The notes under the pieces are model-generated. The model saw only the letters and a program-made list of their open reading frames with translations, was not told the DNA's origin and made no database searches. Made by a program: the position numbers and the translations under genes. DNA of 64,000 nucleotides from a bacterium (GTDB lineage: Bacteria; CAIWAD01): positions 62,001 through 126,000 of the forward strand of contig JAUIFJ010000009.1 of NCBI GenBank assembly GCA_030429345.1, read 5' to 3'. Below, piece by piece: positions 7,754-16,055 of the stretch (position 1 is the first letter of the stretch; each line of letters starts with the position of its first letter).

Positions 7754-9040
7754 CTAGATGGCCGGGAGGATCGTCCCCTCCACCTCGCCGAAGCCGATGC
7801 GGTGATCGCCCTTCCGGCAGAAGCCCTGGATCACAATGGAATCGCCGTCCTGCAGGAACTTGCGCTCCTGGCCGTCGGGCAGGGCAATGGGCTCGCTGCC
7901 GCGCCAGGTCAGCTCGAGCAGGCTGCCGTAGCTGCTCTTCTCCGGTCCGCTGATCGTGCCGGAGGCCATCATGTCCCCGGGATGGATGTTGCAGCCGGTG
8001 ACCGTGTGATGCGCGAGCTGCTGGCTCACGTTCCAGTACAGGTGGCGGAAATTGCTGCGGCAGATGGTGTGATACTCCGCCATCCGTGCCGCCTTCAGTC
8101 CCACCTCCAGCTCGATGTCCCAGGTGCGGGCGCCGCTCGAACGCAGGTAGGGCAGGGGCTGCACCTCGTCCTGCGCCGGCCCTTCGCAGCGGAAGGGCTC
8201 CAGGGCCTCCAGCGTGATCACCCAGGGCGAGATGCTGGTGCCGAAGTTCTTGGCCAGGAAGGGGCCCAGGGGCTGGTACTCCCACTTCTGGATGTCGCGG
8301 GCGCTCCAGTCGTTGACCAGCACCATGCCGAAGATGTGCTGCTCGGCCTTCTCCACCGGCACGCGCTGGCCCAGCTCCGTGGCCGGTCCCCCGACCAGGA
8401 AGCCCATTTCCAGCTCGATGTCCACCAGCCGGCTGGGGCCGTATACCGGCGCATCGGCTTCCGCGGGCAGGGTCTGGCCGCAGGGGCGATGCAGCGGAGT
8501 GCCGCTGACGACGACGCTGCTGGCGCGCCCGTGATACGCCACCGGCAGATGCAGCCAGTTGGGCATCAGGGCGTTCTCCTTGCCGCGGAACATGATGCCC
8601 ACGTTGGTCGCGTGCTCGCGGGAGGAGTAGAAGTCCGTGTAGTCGCCGATGCGCGCGGGAAGCTGCATGCGCACGTCCTTGTGATGCAGCAGAACGCGCC
8701 CGCGCAGGGGAACGTTGTCACGCAGCTCGGCGTGATCCGAACGCAGCAGCTCGCTGATCCGTTCGCGCGCTTCCACCCAGGCGGGCCGGCCCAGGGCCAT
8801 CAGCTCGTTGAGCGCGTCCCGGCGGAAGACCTTCCGCCCTCGCAGGTGCGGCCCCTGGAAGAAGCCCTCTTCTTCCAGCGCGCCAAGGTCGAGCACCTTG
8901 TCGCCGATGGCCGTGCCCACGCGGGCGTCGCCACCGTCGGCCGGCCGGAAGATTCCGAAGGGCAGGTTCTGGATCGGAAAGGGACTGTCCGGCGCCACGT
9001 CGACGAAACTGCGAAGGGCCGGATCACAGGTGTGATGCAT
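7754..9040 (-). CDS. fahA: Fumarylacetoacetase
   Basis: 428 residues, matching the usual ~420 of FAH. The enzyme hydrolyses 4-fumarylacetoacetate to fumarate and acetoacetate, the last step of tyrosine/homogentisate breakdown. The N-terminal SH3-like domain (~1-115) is followed by the FAH catalytic barrel, with metal-ligand regions DYTDFYSS, ELEMGFLVG and VNDWSARDIQKWEYQPLGPF, and a C-terminal GTISGPE/GxGEVEG segment. I chose the ATG at 9040 (MHHTCDP), which has a GAGGG ribosome site, over the longer ORF start at 9097. No other homogentisate-pathway genes lie nearby. Confidence 0.95.
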   Translation of the reverse strand: MHHTCDPALRSFVDVAPDSPFPIQNLPFGIFRPADGGDARVGTAIGDKVLDLGALEEEGFFQGPHLRGRKVFRRDALNELMALGRPAWVEARERISELLRSDHAELRDNVPLRGRVLLHHKDVRMQLPARIGDYTDFYSSREHATNVGIMFRGKENALMPNWLHLPVAYHGRASSVVVSGTPLHRPCGQTLPAEADAPVYGPSRLVDIELEMGFLVGGPATELGQRVPVEKAEQHIFGMVLVNDWSARDIQKWEYQPLGPFLAKNFGTSISPWVITLEALEPFRCEGPAQDEVQPLPYLRSSGARTWDIELEVGLKAARMAEYHTICRSNFRHLYWNVSQQLAHHTVTGCNIHPGDMMASGTISGPEKSSYGSLLELTWRGSEPIALPDGQERKFLQDGDSIVIQGFCRKGDHRIGFGEVEGTILPAI

Positions 9041-9167
9041 GGGGGGATTCCCTCTGGTTATGGGTTCGGCGATTCTCTTGGTGTCCTGCTCGCGCAAAGA
9101 TCGCGATGGAACACAGAACGCGGAGAATTCAAGTCTGGTTCTTGTCTGTCACTCAACCCGCAGGGCG

Positions 9168-10133
9168 TCAGGACGCGGACCCGTTGCCGGGCAGCAGATC
9201 GATCTCGCGCAGGTCGTCCAGGGGTTCGTCGAAACTGCAGCTGCCGTAGCTGGTGGCAAAGTCCCTGCGGAGGCGTCGTACGCGATCGATGCCCACGCGC
9301 CAGCCCCGGTAGCCCAGCGAGTTCTCTTCGAGCACGAAGTCCGCGGGATCTTCGCAGAACAGCACCTGCTCCAGCTCGGCGCTTTCCAACCCCAGTTCGC
9401 GGGCCAGGATCGAGGCCAGGAAGACATTGACGAAGCCGTGCATGCGCGCGCCCAGGCCCTCATTCATGTGACGAAAGGGGTGATGCAGGCCGGCGGTGAA
9501 TTTCATTGGGGTTTCGGCCCGCGCGCAGGCATGAATCGCGGCGGCCACTTCTTCGACGGCAGGAAACTGTTCCGGCTTGACCCCTCCGCAGCGAAGCTTG
9601 AAGCCCGCCGGACGCACACCGGCAAAACTCTCGTTGAAGGAGGACAGGCTGGCGGCGATCCAGGCATAATCCCTGGCGGACGCCCAGGGAAACTCGTACC
9701 AGGGCCGGAACTCGTTGCCCAGCCGTTCGGAGACGCTTTTCAGCAGAAAGCGCAGGTCCTTTTCCCCTTCGAGCGGGGGAAGCTTCAGTTCGATCACATC
9801 CGCCTGCAGGCGTCCCTGCTGGATGGCCGGAGTACGGCGCAGGAGCTGCAGATCCCCTTGCAGCTTGTCGAGGAATCCGGCCGGATCGTTCCCGCCTCCG
9901 CAGAGCACGGACAGCGAGAGGCTCTGCTTCAGGTCCCACTCGGAACTGAGCTCCTCGAAGGTCGGCACCAGGGCGCAAGGCAGAATGAAGCGTCCCAGGA
10001 TCCAGCGTTCAGGGCGGGAGATGTAGCGGCGAAAATTCCCCGCCGCCTCGTCCAGGGCGAGTTCGGCGGGCGGAAAGAGACCGGCATAGTCGATCAACCC
10101 TTCCAGCAGGGCTTTCATTCCGGGATGATTCAT
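9168..10133 (-). CDS. Conserved protein of unknown function
   Basis: 321 residues with no membrane segment or signal peptide. The later half carries LRCGGVKPEQFP and KFTAGLHHPFRH, motifs I recall from a widespread uncharacterised family in Actinobacteria and Planctomycetes. The alternating strand/helix pattern suggests a barrel fold, but no catalytic family is recognisable. The start is the ATG at 10133 (MNHPGMKALL); the upstream 63 codons of the ORF look like non-coding sequence. It lies 127 bp upstream of fahA on the same strand, so a link to aromatic amino acid breakdown is possible but unproven. Confidence 0.7.
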   Translation of the reverse strand: MNHPGMKALLEGLIDYAGLFPPAELALDEAAGNFRRYISRPERWILGRFILPCALVPTFEELSSEWDLKQSLSLSVLCGGGNDPAGFLDKLQGDLQLLRRTPAIQQGRLQADVIELKLPPLEGEKDLRFLLKSVSERLGNEFRPWYEFPWASARDYAWIAASLSSFNESFAGVRPAGFKLRCGGVKPEQFPAVEEVAAAIHACARAETPMKFTAGLHHPFRHMNEGLGARMHGFVNVFLASILARELGLESAELEQVLFCEDPADFVLEENSLGYRGWRVGIDRVRRLRRDFATSYGSCSFDEPLDDLREIDLLPGNGSAS

Positions 10134-10248
10134 GAGTTCAGCTTTCGCTAGCAATCCTGGGATCCACCTGGCCGAGGCAGTTTCACACGGAATCCTGTCC
10201 GGCCACTGAGTGTAGTGAAATGTGCCAAGGCTGCCGGTCCCAATAAAA

Positions 10249-10271
10249 AAGCCCGGCACTTGGCCGGGCTT
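10249..10271 (-). terminator. Intrinsic terminator of the bacilliredoxin gene
   Basis: Read on the minus strand, AAGCCCGGC with a 5-base loop and GCCGGGC is followed by TTTTTTATTG. It begins 18 bp after the bacilliredoxin stop and has a textbook GC stem plus T-run. Confidence 0.92.
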
Positions 10272-10288
10272 CAGAAGGGTCGATCCTG

Positions 10289-10813
10289 CTAGCCGTCGAA
10301 ACGGGGCACCTTGCTGCCGCACTTGCGGACGAAGGTCAGGCCTTCGTAGGTCTCCCTGGGAATGGAGGGCCCGTCCGCGGCACAGTGCTCATTGAACAGG
10401 GTCACCAGCTTGCCGGCCACCTGTTCCGCCGTGCACTTCTCGATGTCCTGGCGGTGCAGGATGCCGGCCGGCTCGCCGTCCTTGAGCAGCACCATGCAGG
10501 GCGAACTGGGCGGCATGGGATGCATGTGCTGGCGGAAACGGTCGACAGCGCCTTTTTCCATGCCGGCGAAAATGGCTTCCATGCGGTCGGGAATGCGCTC
10601 GTTCTGCAGGGCCAGGGCGGCTCCCGGGCGAGCATTGCCGGCCGCGCAGCCGCAAACGCTGTTCAGCATGATCAACGTGGTGCCGCTCTTCTCGGCGAAG
10701 GTCTTGTCCACGTCCTCGGCACTCAGCAGATCGCGGAAACCGACGGCGCGCAGCTCTTCGCGCATGGGCTCGACAGCGACCGGATCGTAGTTGGGTGTAT
10801 CCATTGTAATCAT
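10289..10813 (-). CDS. BrxA/BrxB family bacilliredoxin
   Basis: 174 residues of a thioredoxin-fold protein. The NSVCGCAAGNARP motif (CxC with the characteristic AxGxARP tail) is diagnostic of the BrxA/BrxB (YphP/YqiW) family. In Bacillus these remove bacillithiol from mixed disulfides. Whether this organism makes bacillithiol cannot be read from the window. The spacing of the AGGGGG ribosome site favours the second ATG (10813) over 10816. It is a single-gene unit with its own terminator, divergent from the prkA operon. Confidence 0.92.
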   Translation of the reverse strand: MITMDTPNYDPVAVEPMREELRAVGFRDLLSAEDVDKTFAEKSGTTLIMLNSVCGCAAGNARPGAALALQNERIPDRMEAIFAGMEKGAVDRFRQHMHPMPPSSPCMVLLKDGEPAGILHRQDIEKCTAEQVAGKLVTLFNEHCAADGPSIPRETYEGLTFVRKCGSKVPRFDG

Positions 10814-10816
10814 CAT

Positions 10817-11155
10817 GTCCCCCTGGTCAACGGGTTTGCTTGCCGGGCAACCGGATTCGGTACCCGGGGTGTCCTGTATCGAAGTTAGTCAAAACGAAGT
10901 CCGGGGCAAGCCGTCCGGTTCCCCGCCGACCGAAAAATCGTACTCCTGGTGGAAAAATCTGTCAGACCCTTTTTCCGGGATCCGGCAGCAGAGCATTTGG
11001 TTTACTTTGTCAGGGCGTCAGCCCTCGAGAGATCCGATGCCAATGCCCCGGAGCCCCTCCATATGGAAGCCAAGTCCGCCGATACCCCCTGAGAGGCACC
11101 GCCAGCGAAAACAAAGACCGGTCCTAGCCGACACACCAGCCGAATGAGGAAAGCC
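10817..11155. promoter_or_regulatory. Divergent spacer between bacilliredoxin and the PrkA operon
   Basis: A ~340-bp gene-free stretch that must hold promoters for both directions. I see no convincing -35/-10 pair, strong dyad or riboswitch-like structure. An AT-richer patch lies at ~10985-11010. Immediately before the prkA start there is a GAGGA ribosome site with six-base spacing to the ATG at 11156. Confidence 0.5.
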
Positions 11156-13375
11156 ATGATCGACGTGCTGAATCGCCTGAGTTCCGAAGATTCCACCCGG
11201 AACGGTTCCGAGGAAGTCCTCGACTTCGCCGCCTACCTGGACCTGGTCCGGCGAGAACCCTGGATCACGCGCAATACCTCGCAGCTCCTGCATGACATGA
11301 TCCTGCGCAGCGGGGTGGAGCACAGCATCCAGCCCGGCAAACCGGTCACACATCGCTACGAGTTCTTCGATGACGGCGGACAGGTCGGCCCCTATGTGGT
11401 CTTCGGCCAGCAGAAGGCCAAGGAGAACCTGGTCGAGAAATTCGACAACGCCAGCCGGGGCGCCGAAGCGGCGAAACGCCTCTGGATCCTGCTCGGCCCT
11501 CCCGGCAGCGCCAAGTCCCGCTCGATGGACGGCATCAAGACCGCGCTCAACCGCTACAGCGCCTCGGAAGAGGGCAAGACCTTCACCCTGCTGCTGCCCA
11601 CCGTCGACGAGCGCCTGAAAGACCGCGCGCTCTTCGAGGAGAACGGCGTGTACTACCTGCAGAGCCCGATCTTCGAGCGCCCGCTGCAGGCCGTCCCGCT
11701 GGAACAGCGCGCCGCCTTCAGCGCCGCGCTCAACGACAAGCTCGACGAGGACAGCGTGCGGGGCTTCCTCGCCGACCATCCGCACTACGACGACATCTTC
11801 CGTGTGACAATCGACGGACGCATCTCGCCCTACAGCGAGTTCGTGATGCGCCAGTTCGTCAGGGACCGCGACCTGGGTCCCGGCGAGATCTACAAGTACC
11901 TCAAGGTGCGGCGGATGATCTTCGACCCGAGCACCAAGAACGGCATCGGCTCGTATACGCCCCGCGACGAGAAGAGCCAGGAGGCGGGCTCGCTGGTCGG
12001 CAACATCGACTACAGCCTGCTGCCGCGCTTCGGCAGCGAGAGCCATCCGCTGGTCCACGACTACAAGGGCGAGCTCTGCGCCGGGGCCAACGGCTTCGTC
12101 GAGATCCACGAGATCCTCAAGCTGAGCGACAAGTTCCTCTACGAGCTGCTCTTTGCCACACAGGACCGCTTCTTCAAGCCGGAAGGCCAGGCCCCGATCC
12201 CCTTCAACGGCGTGATCATCGGTCACACGAACTTCCACGAATACAACATGTTCCAGGAGAACCGCAGCTTCGAGGCCCTGCGCAGCCGCACGACCTTCAT
12301 CGAGATGCCGCTTTCCGTGAACTTCAAGGAAGAGGAACGGATCTACAGCCACACCTACTCCAACGAGGGGCGGGAGTGGCACAAGGGCCGGCGCCACCAG
12401 GCGCACGTGGCCCCGCACAGCCTGCAGCTGCTGAGCCTGGTCGCCGCCATGTCGCGGCTGTATGCCAGCAAGCAGAACCCCAACCTGAGCCTGCTGCAGA
12501 AGGCGCTGATCTACGCCGGCCGCGCCGACAGCGGCGTGGACAACAACATGGCCAAGGTGGTCCTGGACGAGTTCCAGTTCGTCAAGCCCAGCGAGGGCAC
12601 CTTCGGCCTGGATCCGCGCTTCATCCAGAACGTCTTCGAGAAGACCGAGCACTTCCAGATCAGCGAGTACGCCGCCAACATCCAGAAGCTGCAGGCGGAG
12701 AACGGCGACCAGGCGATGATGGCCTCGATCGCCCTGCAGAATCCCTGCGTCTCGCCGCTGGACCTCTACGTCAGCGCCGAGAACATGCTCAAGGAGTCCT
12801 ACGCCGCGCAGAAGACCACGCTGAGCCACTACGTCGAGCGCATCCTGCCCCAGGCCAAGAACTGGATCTTCGGGCAGATCGCCAGCGATGTATACAGCGC
12901 CATCCTGCGCGACGACAGCGTGATCGAGACGACCTGGAAGAAGTATACGGACCACGTCCGCGCATACGCGCACAACACGACCGTCAAGCATGATGTGACA
13001 CAGGCCGACGCCCAGCCCGACGAGAAGTTCATGCAGACCATCGAGCAGTACCTGGGCGTGCCCGAAAAGGACGTCTTCCGCAAGGAGCTCTCCGACGCCA
13101 TCGCCAGCGTGAGCCACCGCGTGCTGCTTTCCGACGAGCCCAGCTACCAGAGCGCCATCAAGCGCTATGTCTTCGAGAACGAGTTCAAGTCCGGCGAGAA
13201 CATGAAGCTGCTGGGCTGGATCAAGAGCGGCACCAGCCAGGCCAATGTCAACTCGAAGGAGCAGGAGCAGCTCAACGCGACCGTCAAGTACCTGATGGAC
13301 ACGAAAGGCTATTGCGGCAAGTGCGCCTTCCAGGCGCTGACGATTACCGCCAATGCCTCGAGCATCGTGATCTAG
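11156..13375 (+). CDS. prkA: PrkA-like AAA+ serine protein kinase, first copy
   Basis: 739 residues, longer than the ~640 of E. coli YeaG/PrkA. An N-terminal PrkA-type AAA+ domain has Walker A GPPGSAKS (114-121), a long central region, and the C-terminal PrkA kinase-like domain. The last residues include CGKC (a CxxC). PrkA proteins take part in stress, starvation and sporulation control, with YeaH and SpoVR as partners; recent work also ascribes AAA+ protease-like activity to the family. I chose the ATG at 11156 because of the GAGGA ribosome site; the ORF track starts four codons earlier. It heads a tight four-gene operon (13-bp gap to the next gene). Confidence 0.93.
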   Translation: MIDVLNRLSSEDSTRNGSEEVLDFAAYLDLVRREPWITRNTSQLLHDMILRSGVEHSIQPGKPVTHRYEFFDDGGQVGPYVVFGQQKAKENLVEKFDNASRGAEAAKRLWILLGPPGSAKSRSMDGIKTALNRYSASEEGKTFTLLLPTVDERLKDRALFEENGVYYLQSPIFERPLQAVPLEQRAAFSAALNDKLDEDSVRGFLADHPHYDDIFRVTIDGRISPYSEFVMRQFVRDRDLGPGEIYKYLKVRRMIFDPSTKNGIGSYTPRDEKSQEAGSLVGNIDYSLLPRFGSESHPLVHDYKGELCAGANGFVEIHEILKLSDKFLYELLFATQDRFFKPEGQAPIPFNGVIIGHTNFHEYNMFQENRSFEALRSRTTFIEMPLSVNFKEEERIYSHTYSNEGREWHKGRRHQAHVAPHSLQLLSLVAAMSRLYASKQNPNLSLLQKALIYAGRADSGVDNNMAKVVLDEFQFVKPSEGTFGLDPRFIQNVFEKTEHFQISEYAANIQKLQAENGDQAMMASIALQNPCVSPLDLYVSAENMLKESYAAQKTTLSHYVERILPQAKNWIFGQIASDVYSAILRDDSVIETTWKKYTDHVRAYAHNTTVKHDVTQADAQPDEKFMQTIEQYLGVPEKDVFRKELSDAIASVSHRVLLSDEPSYQSAIKRYVFENEFKSGENMKLLGWIKSGTSQANVNSKEQEQLNATVKYLMDTKGYCGKCAFQALTITANASSIVI

Positions 13376-13388
13376 GAAGGCGTGAGGC

Positions 13389-14444
13389 ATGGCTGACCGC
13401 ATCAACAGCAACGAGTCCGAGGGCGCCTTCAACGAGTTCATCGAGGATCGCCTCGAGGACCTGGTGGAGAACATCCTCAACGACGGCAATCTGGATACCC
13501 GCGGCAGCGAGGTGATTGTCGACATGGAGGACATCCAGCCTCCGACCTTCAGCTACGGCGACGGCGGCCAGGGCGGCGGCAAGGGCCAGGGGCCCGGCGC
13601 CGACGGCGAGCAGATCAGTTTCGGCCTGCCCTTCGACCAGCTGATGGAGCTGGTGGCGAAGAAACTCAACCTGCCGGACCTTGTGAAACAGGGCCAGGGC
13701 CGGATCAAGGAAGTGTCCTACGAGTTCAAGACCTTCGGCACCACCGGCGTGATCCTCGACAAGAAACGCACCTTCCGCCGCGCCCTGCGCAGCAGCATCG
13801 GCATGGGCAGCTACTCCCCGGAAGAGGAGAAGTACGACGTCCTGATCCGCCGGCGCGACCGCCGCTTCAAGCTGCCCGAGCGGGTCGAGAAGCCGCGCTT
13901 CCGCGCTGTCGTGTTCTACATGGGCGACATCTCCTACTCGACCTGGGGCGAACGCCTGGAGCTCGAGAAGCGCCTGGTCCAGTTCATCCACCACTGGCTG
14001 GACTGGAACTACGGGCCGGGAAACGTGGAACACCGCTTCTTCGTACACGACGCCGAGGCCTACGAGGTGCAGGCCGAGCAGTTCTACAACGTGAGCAATG
14101 CCGGCGGCACTCGGGCCTCGATCGTCTTCGACCTGGTCTCCAACGTGGCCTTCAACGAGTACGACACGGAATCGACCAACTTCTACGGCTTCTACTTCGG
14201 CGACGGCGAGCTCTTCGACGACGACGCGCGGGAGATCACCTCGATCCTCGAAGAGCGCATGCGTCCCTCCTTCAACCGCATCGGCCTCGTCGAGGTCAAG
14301 CCCAGCCGCGCCAGCCACCTGAACAAGCTGGTCGGCGAGACCTTCGCCAACGACCGCGTGATCCGCCTGTGCGACATCCGCGAGAAGAACCAGACGGTGG
14401 AGGTGATCAAGAAGCTCTTCGGAGGCGCCCGTGCGGAGCACTAG
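13389..14444 (+). CDS. yeaH: YeaH/YhbH family protein (UPF0229, DUF444)
   Basis: 351 residues, shorter than E. coli YeaH (~427). An acidic N-terminus and a glycine-rich linker (~57-75) precede a vWA-like domain whose MIDAS-type motif DISYS (in FYMGDISYST) is retained. The family is the usual partner of PrkA kinases and SpoVR; its biochemical role is unknown, but the metal-site domain suggests protein-protein contacts. It follows prkA by 13 bp and overlaps the spoVR start by 14 bp, so the three are probably translationally coupled. Confidence 0.92.
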   Translation: MADRINSNESEGAFNEFIEDRLEDLVENILNDGNLDTRGSEVIVDMEDIQPPTFSYGDGGQGGGKGQGPGADGEQISFGLPFDQLMELVAKKLNLPDLVKQGQGRIKEVSYEFKTFGTTGVILDKKRTFRRALRSSIGMGSYSPEEEKYDVLIRRRDRRFKLPERVEKPRFRAVVFYMGDISYSTWGERLELEKRLVQFIHHWLDWNYGPGNVEHRFFVHDAEAYEVQAEQFYNVSNAGGTRASIVFDLVSNVAFNEYDTESTNFYGFYFGDGELFDDDAREITSILEERMRPSFNRIGLVEVKPSRASHLNKLVGETFANDRVIRLCDIREKNQTVEVIKKLFGGARAEH

Positions 14445-16053
14445 GACAGATCCCGCCATCTGGGAGCTCGAGCAGCGCATCAAGTACTGGGCCGACGAGT
14501 TCGGCCGCACGCTGCCGGAAATGCGCTTCTTCATTCTCGAGGGCATGGAATTCGCCTCGCTGCTCGAGAAGAAGGTCTACCCGGTCAGCCCGATCAACAT
14601 CTGGGAAGGCAAGAGCATGGTCTCGCGCCGCTACCGGATCCAGGAGGGACTGGAAAGCAGCATCTACTACGAGGTGGTGCAGACGGGGAACCCTTCCTAC
14701 GGCTACCTCAACGACACCAATTCGCCGATGATGCAGGCCTCCGTGATCGCCCATGTGGTCGGCCACTGCGAATTCAGCGAACTCAACGTGATGCACGACT
14801 CGGACGAGGACCGCACCGAGCGCGTGATGCACATCTGCCGCAAGGTCGACCTGGGCCGCCGGCAGATGGGCGACCTGCACTACACGCGCTACTGGAATGC
14901 CGCCGAATCCGTGATCGACCTGATCTCTCCCAACTCGCAGTACAACCTGGCGCGTTCGGTGGACACGGACGCGCACACGATGCGCGCCCAGGAGGACCCC
15001 GGGGAGGCCGAGGAGCGCGAAGGCCCCTACCGGCCCTTCGACTCGACCCTCGACGCGCTGATGGTGCTCGAGGATCGCCAGAGCGCCTTCGAGCGCGAAA
15101 TCCGCCAGCGCCAGAGGCAGGAGACCTTGAGCCGCCGCGGCTACAAGCTGCGCGCCCCCTGCCAGGACGTGCTGGGTTTCCTGCTGCACTATGCCCCGGC
15201 GACCCCGGGCGAGCAGAGCGTCCTGGAGTACATGTATACGACCCACAAGACCCACGACTTCGTGATCCGCACACAGATCATGAACGAGGGCTGGGCCATG
15301 TACTGGGAAAACGAGATCATGCACAAGCTCTTCGCCGAAAGGGCGGTGGGCGACATCATCGACTACTGCCGCGTCTTCGCCGGCGTGTGCTACCCGCGGC
15401 CCTGGTTCCAGCGCAATCCCTACCACCTGGGCTACAACATGTGGCAGCACATCAAGCAGCTCTACGCCGACGGCAAGGTCAGCCTGGAGTACGCGGAGGA
15501 AACGGATCTCGACCGAAGGAGCAGCTGGAAGAAGCCCGACGGCAGCGACCCGCTGAAGCACCTGGAACACCTTGTGCGCACGGTGACCGACTACGAACTC
15601 CTGCGTCGCTTCCTGACGCCGGAACTGATCCACGAGTTCCACCTGAACCGGCTGCACAAGCGGATGGCGCAGCGCATGGGCATCAACCCGCGCGATGTGG
15701 TACAGGAAGACGAGCAGCACGTCTGGCTCGACCCGGTGCCGGTGAAGAACGAGATGCTGAACTTCTTCACCCATTTCTACCGTCCGCGGATCTATCTCAT
15801 CGATACGGACTTCCAGGACGGCGGCCTGCTGCTCTTCCACCGCAACGACGGACGGAAGCTGCGCGAGGAGTGGATCAAGCCCACCCTGCGCAACCTGAAC
15901 ATGATCTGGAAAGCGCCGGTCGCGCTGATCTCCGGCACGACCCTCTACGGCTTCACCGCGAACACCTACAAGGAGACCGCCATTTCGGAAGTCTCCTTCG
16001 AGCAGGTCGCACAACGCCTGCAGCGCGACGAGAAGCCCTTCAACATCGGGTAA
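14431..16053 (+). CDS. spoVR: SpoVR family protein
   Basis: 540 residues, close to the ~510 of E. coli YcgB. Family-typical stretches include a VIAHVVGHCEFSELN segment (a histidine-rich motif), HYTRYWNAAE, NEGWAMYWENEIMHKL and the YNPYHLGYNMW-like RNPYHLGYNMWQ. SpoVR is needed for spore cortex formation in Bacillus; in Gram-negatives it belongs to the PrkA-YeaH stress module. The start is a GTG at 14431 inside the end of yeaH with a GGAGG ribosome site. Three bases separate its stop from the next ATG. Confidence 0.95.
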   Translation: MRSTRTDPAIWELEQRIKYWADEFGRTLPEMRFFILEGMEFASLLEKKVYPVSPINIWEGKSMVSRRYRIQEGLESSIYYEVVQTGNPSYGYLNDTNSPMMQASVIAHVVGHCEFSELNVMHDSDEDRTERVMHICRKVDLGRRQMGDLHYTRYWNAAESVIDLISPNSQYNLARSVDTDAHTMRAQEDPGEAEEREGPYRPFDSTLDALMVLEDRQSAFEREIRQRQRQETLSRRGYKLRAPCQDVLGFLLHYAPATPGEQSVLEYMYTTHKTHDFVIRTQIMNEGWAMYWENEIMHKLFAERAVGDIIDYCRVFAGVCYPRPWFQRNPYHLGYNMWQHIKQLYADGKVSLEYAEETDLDRRSSWKKPDGSDPLKHLEHLVRTVTDYELLRRFLTPELIHEFHLNRLHKRMAQRMGINPRDVVQEDEQHVWLDPVPVKNEMLNFFTHFYRPRIYLIDTDFQDGGLLLFHRNDGRKLREEWIKPTLRNLNMIWKAPVALISGTTLYGFTANTYKETAISEVSFEQVAQRLQRDEKPFNIG

Positions 16054-16055
16054 CC

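Noticed and set aside
11018-13534. 838-codon minus-strand ORF
   Set aside because: Antisense to prkA; its low-complexity Val/Ala/Leu-rich translation is a high-GC shadow, while the plus strand carries clear PrkA motifs.
14407-16014. 535-codon minus-strand ORF
   Set aside because: Antisense shadow of spoVR; no recognisable family and typical repetitive composition.
15387-16055. N-terminal extension of the second PrkA-like ORF
   Set aside because: Reads spoVR out of frame; the real start is the ATG three bases after the spoVR stop.
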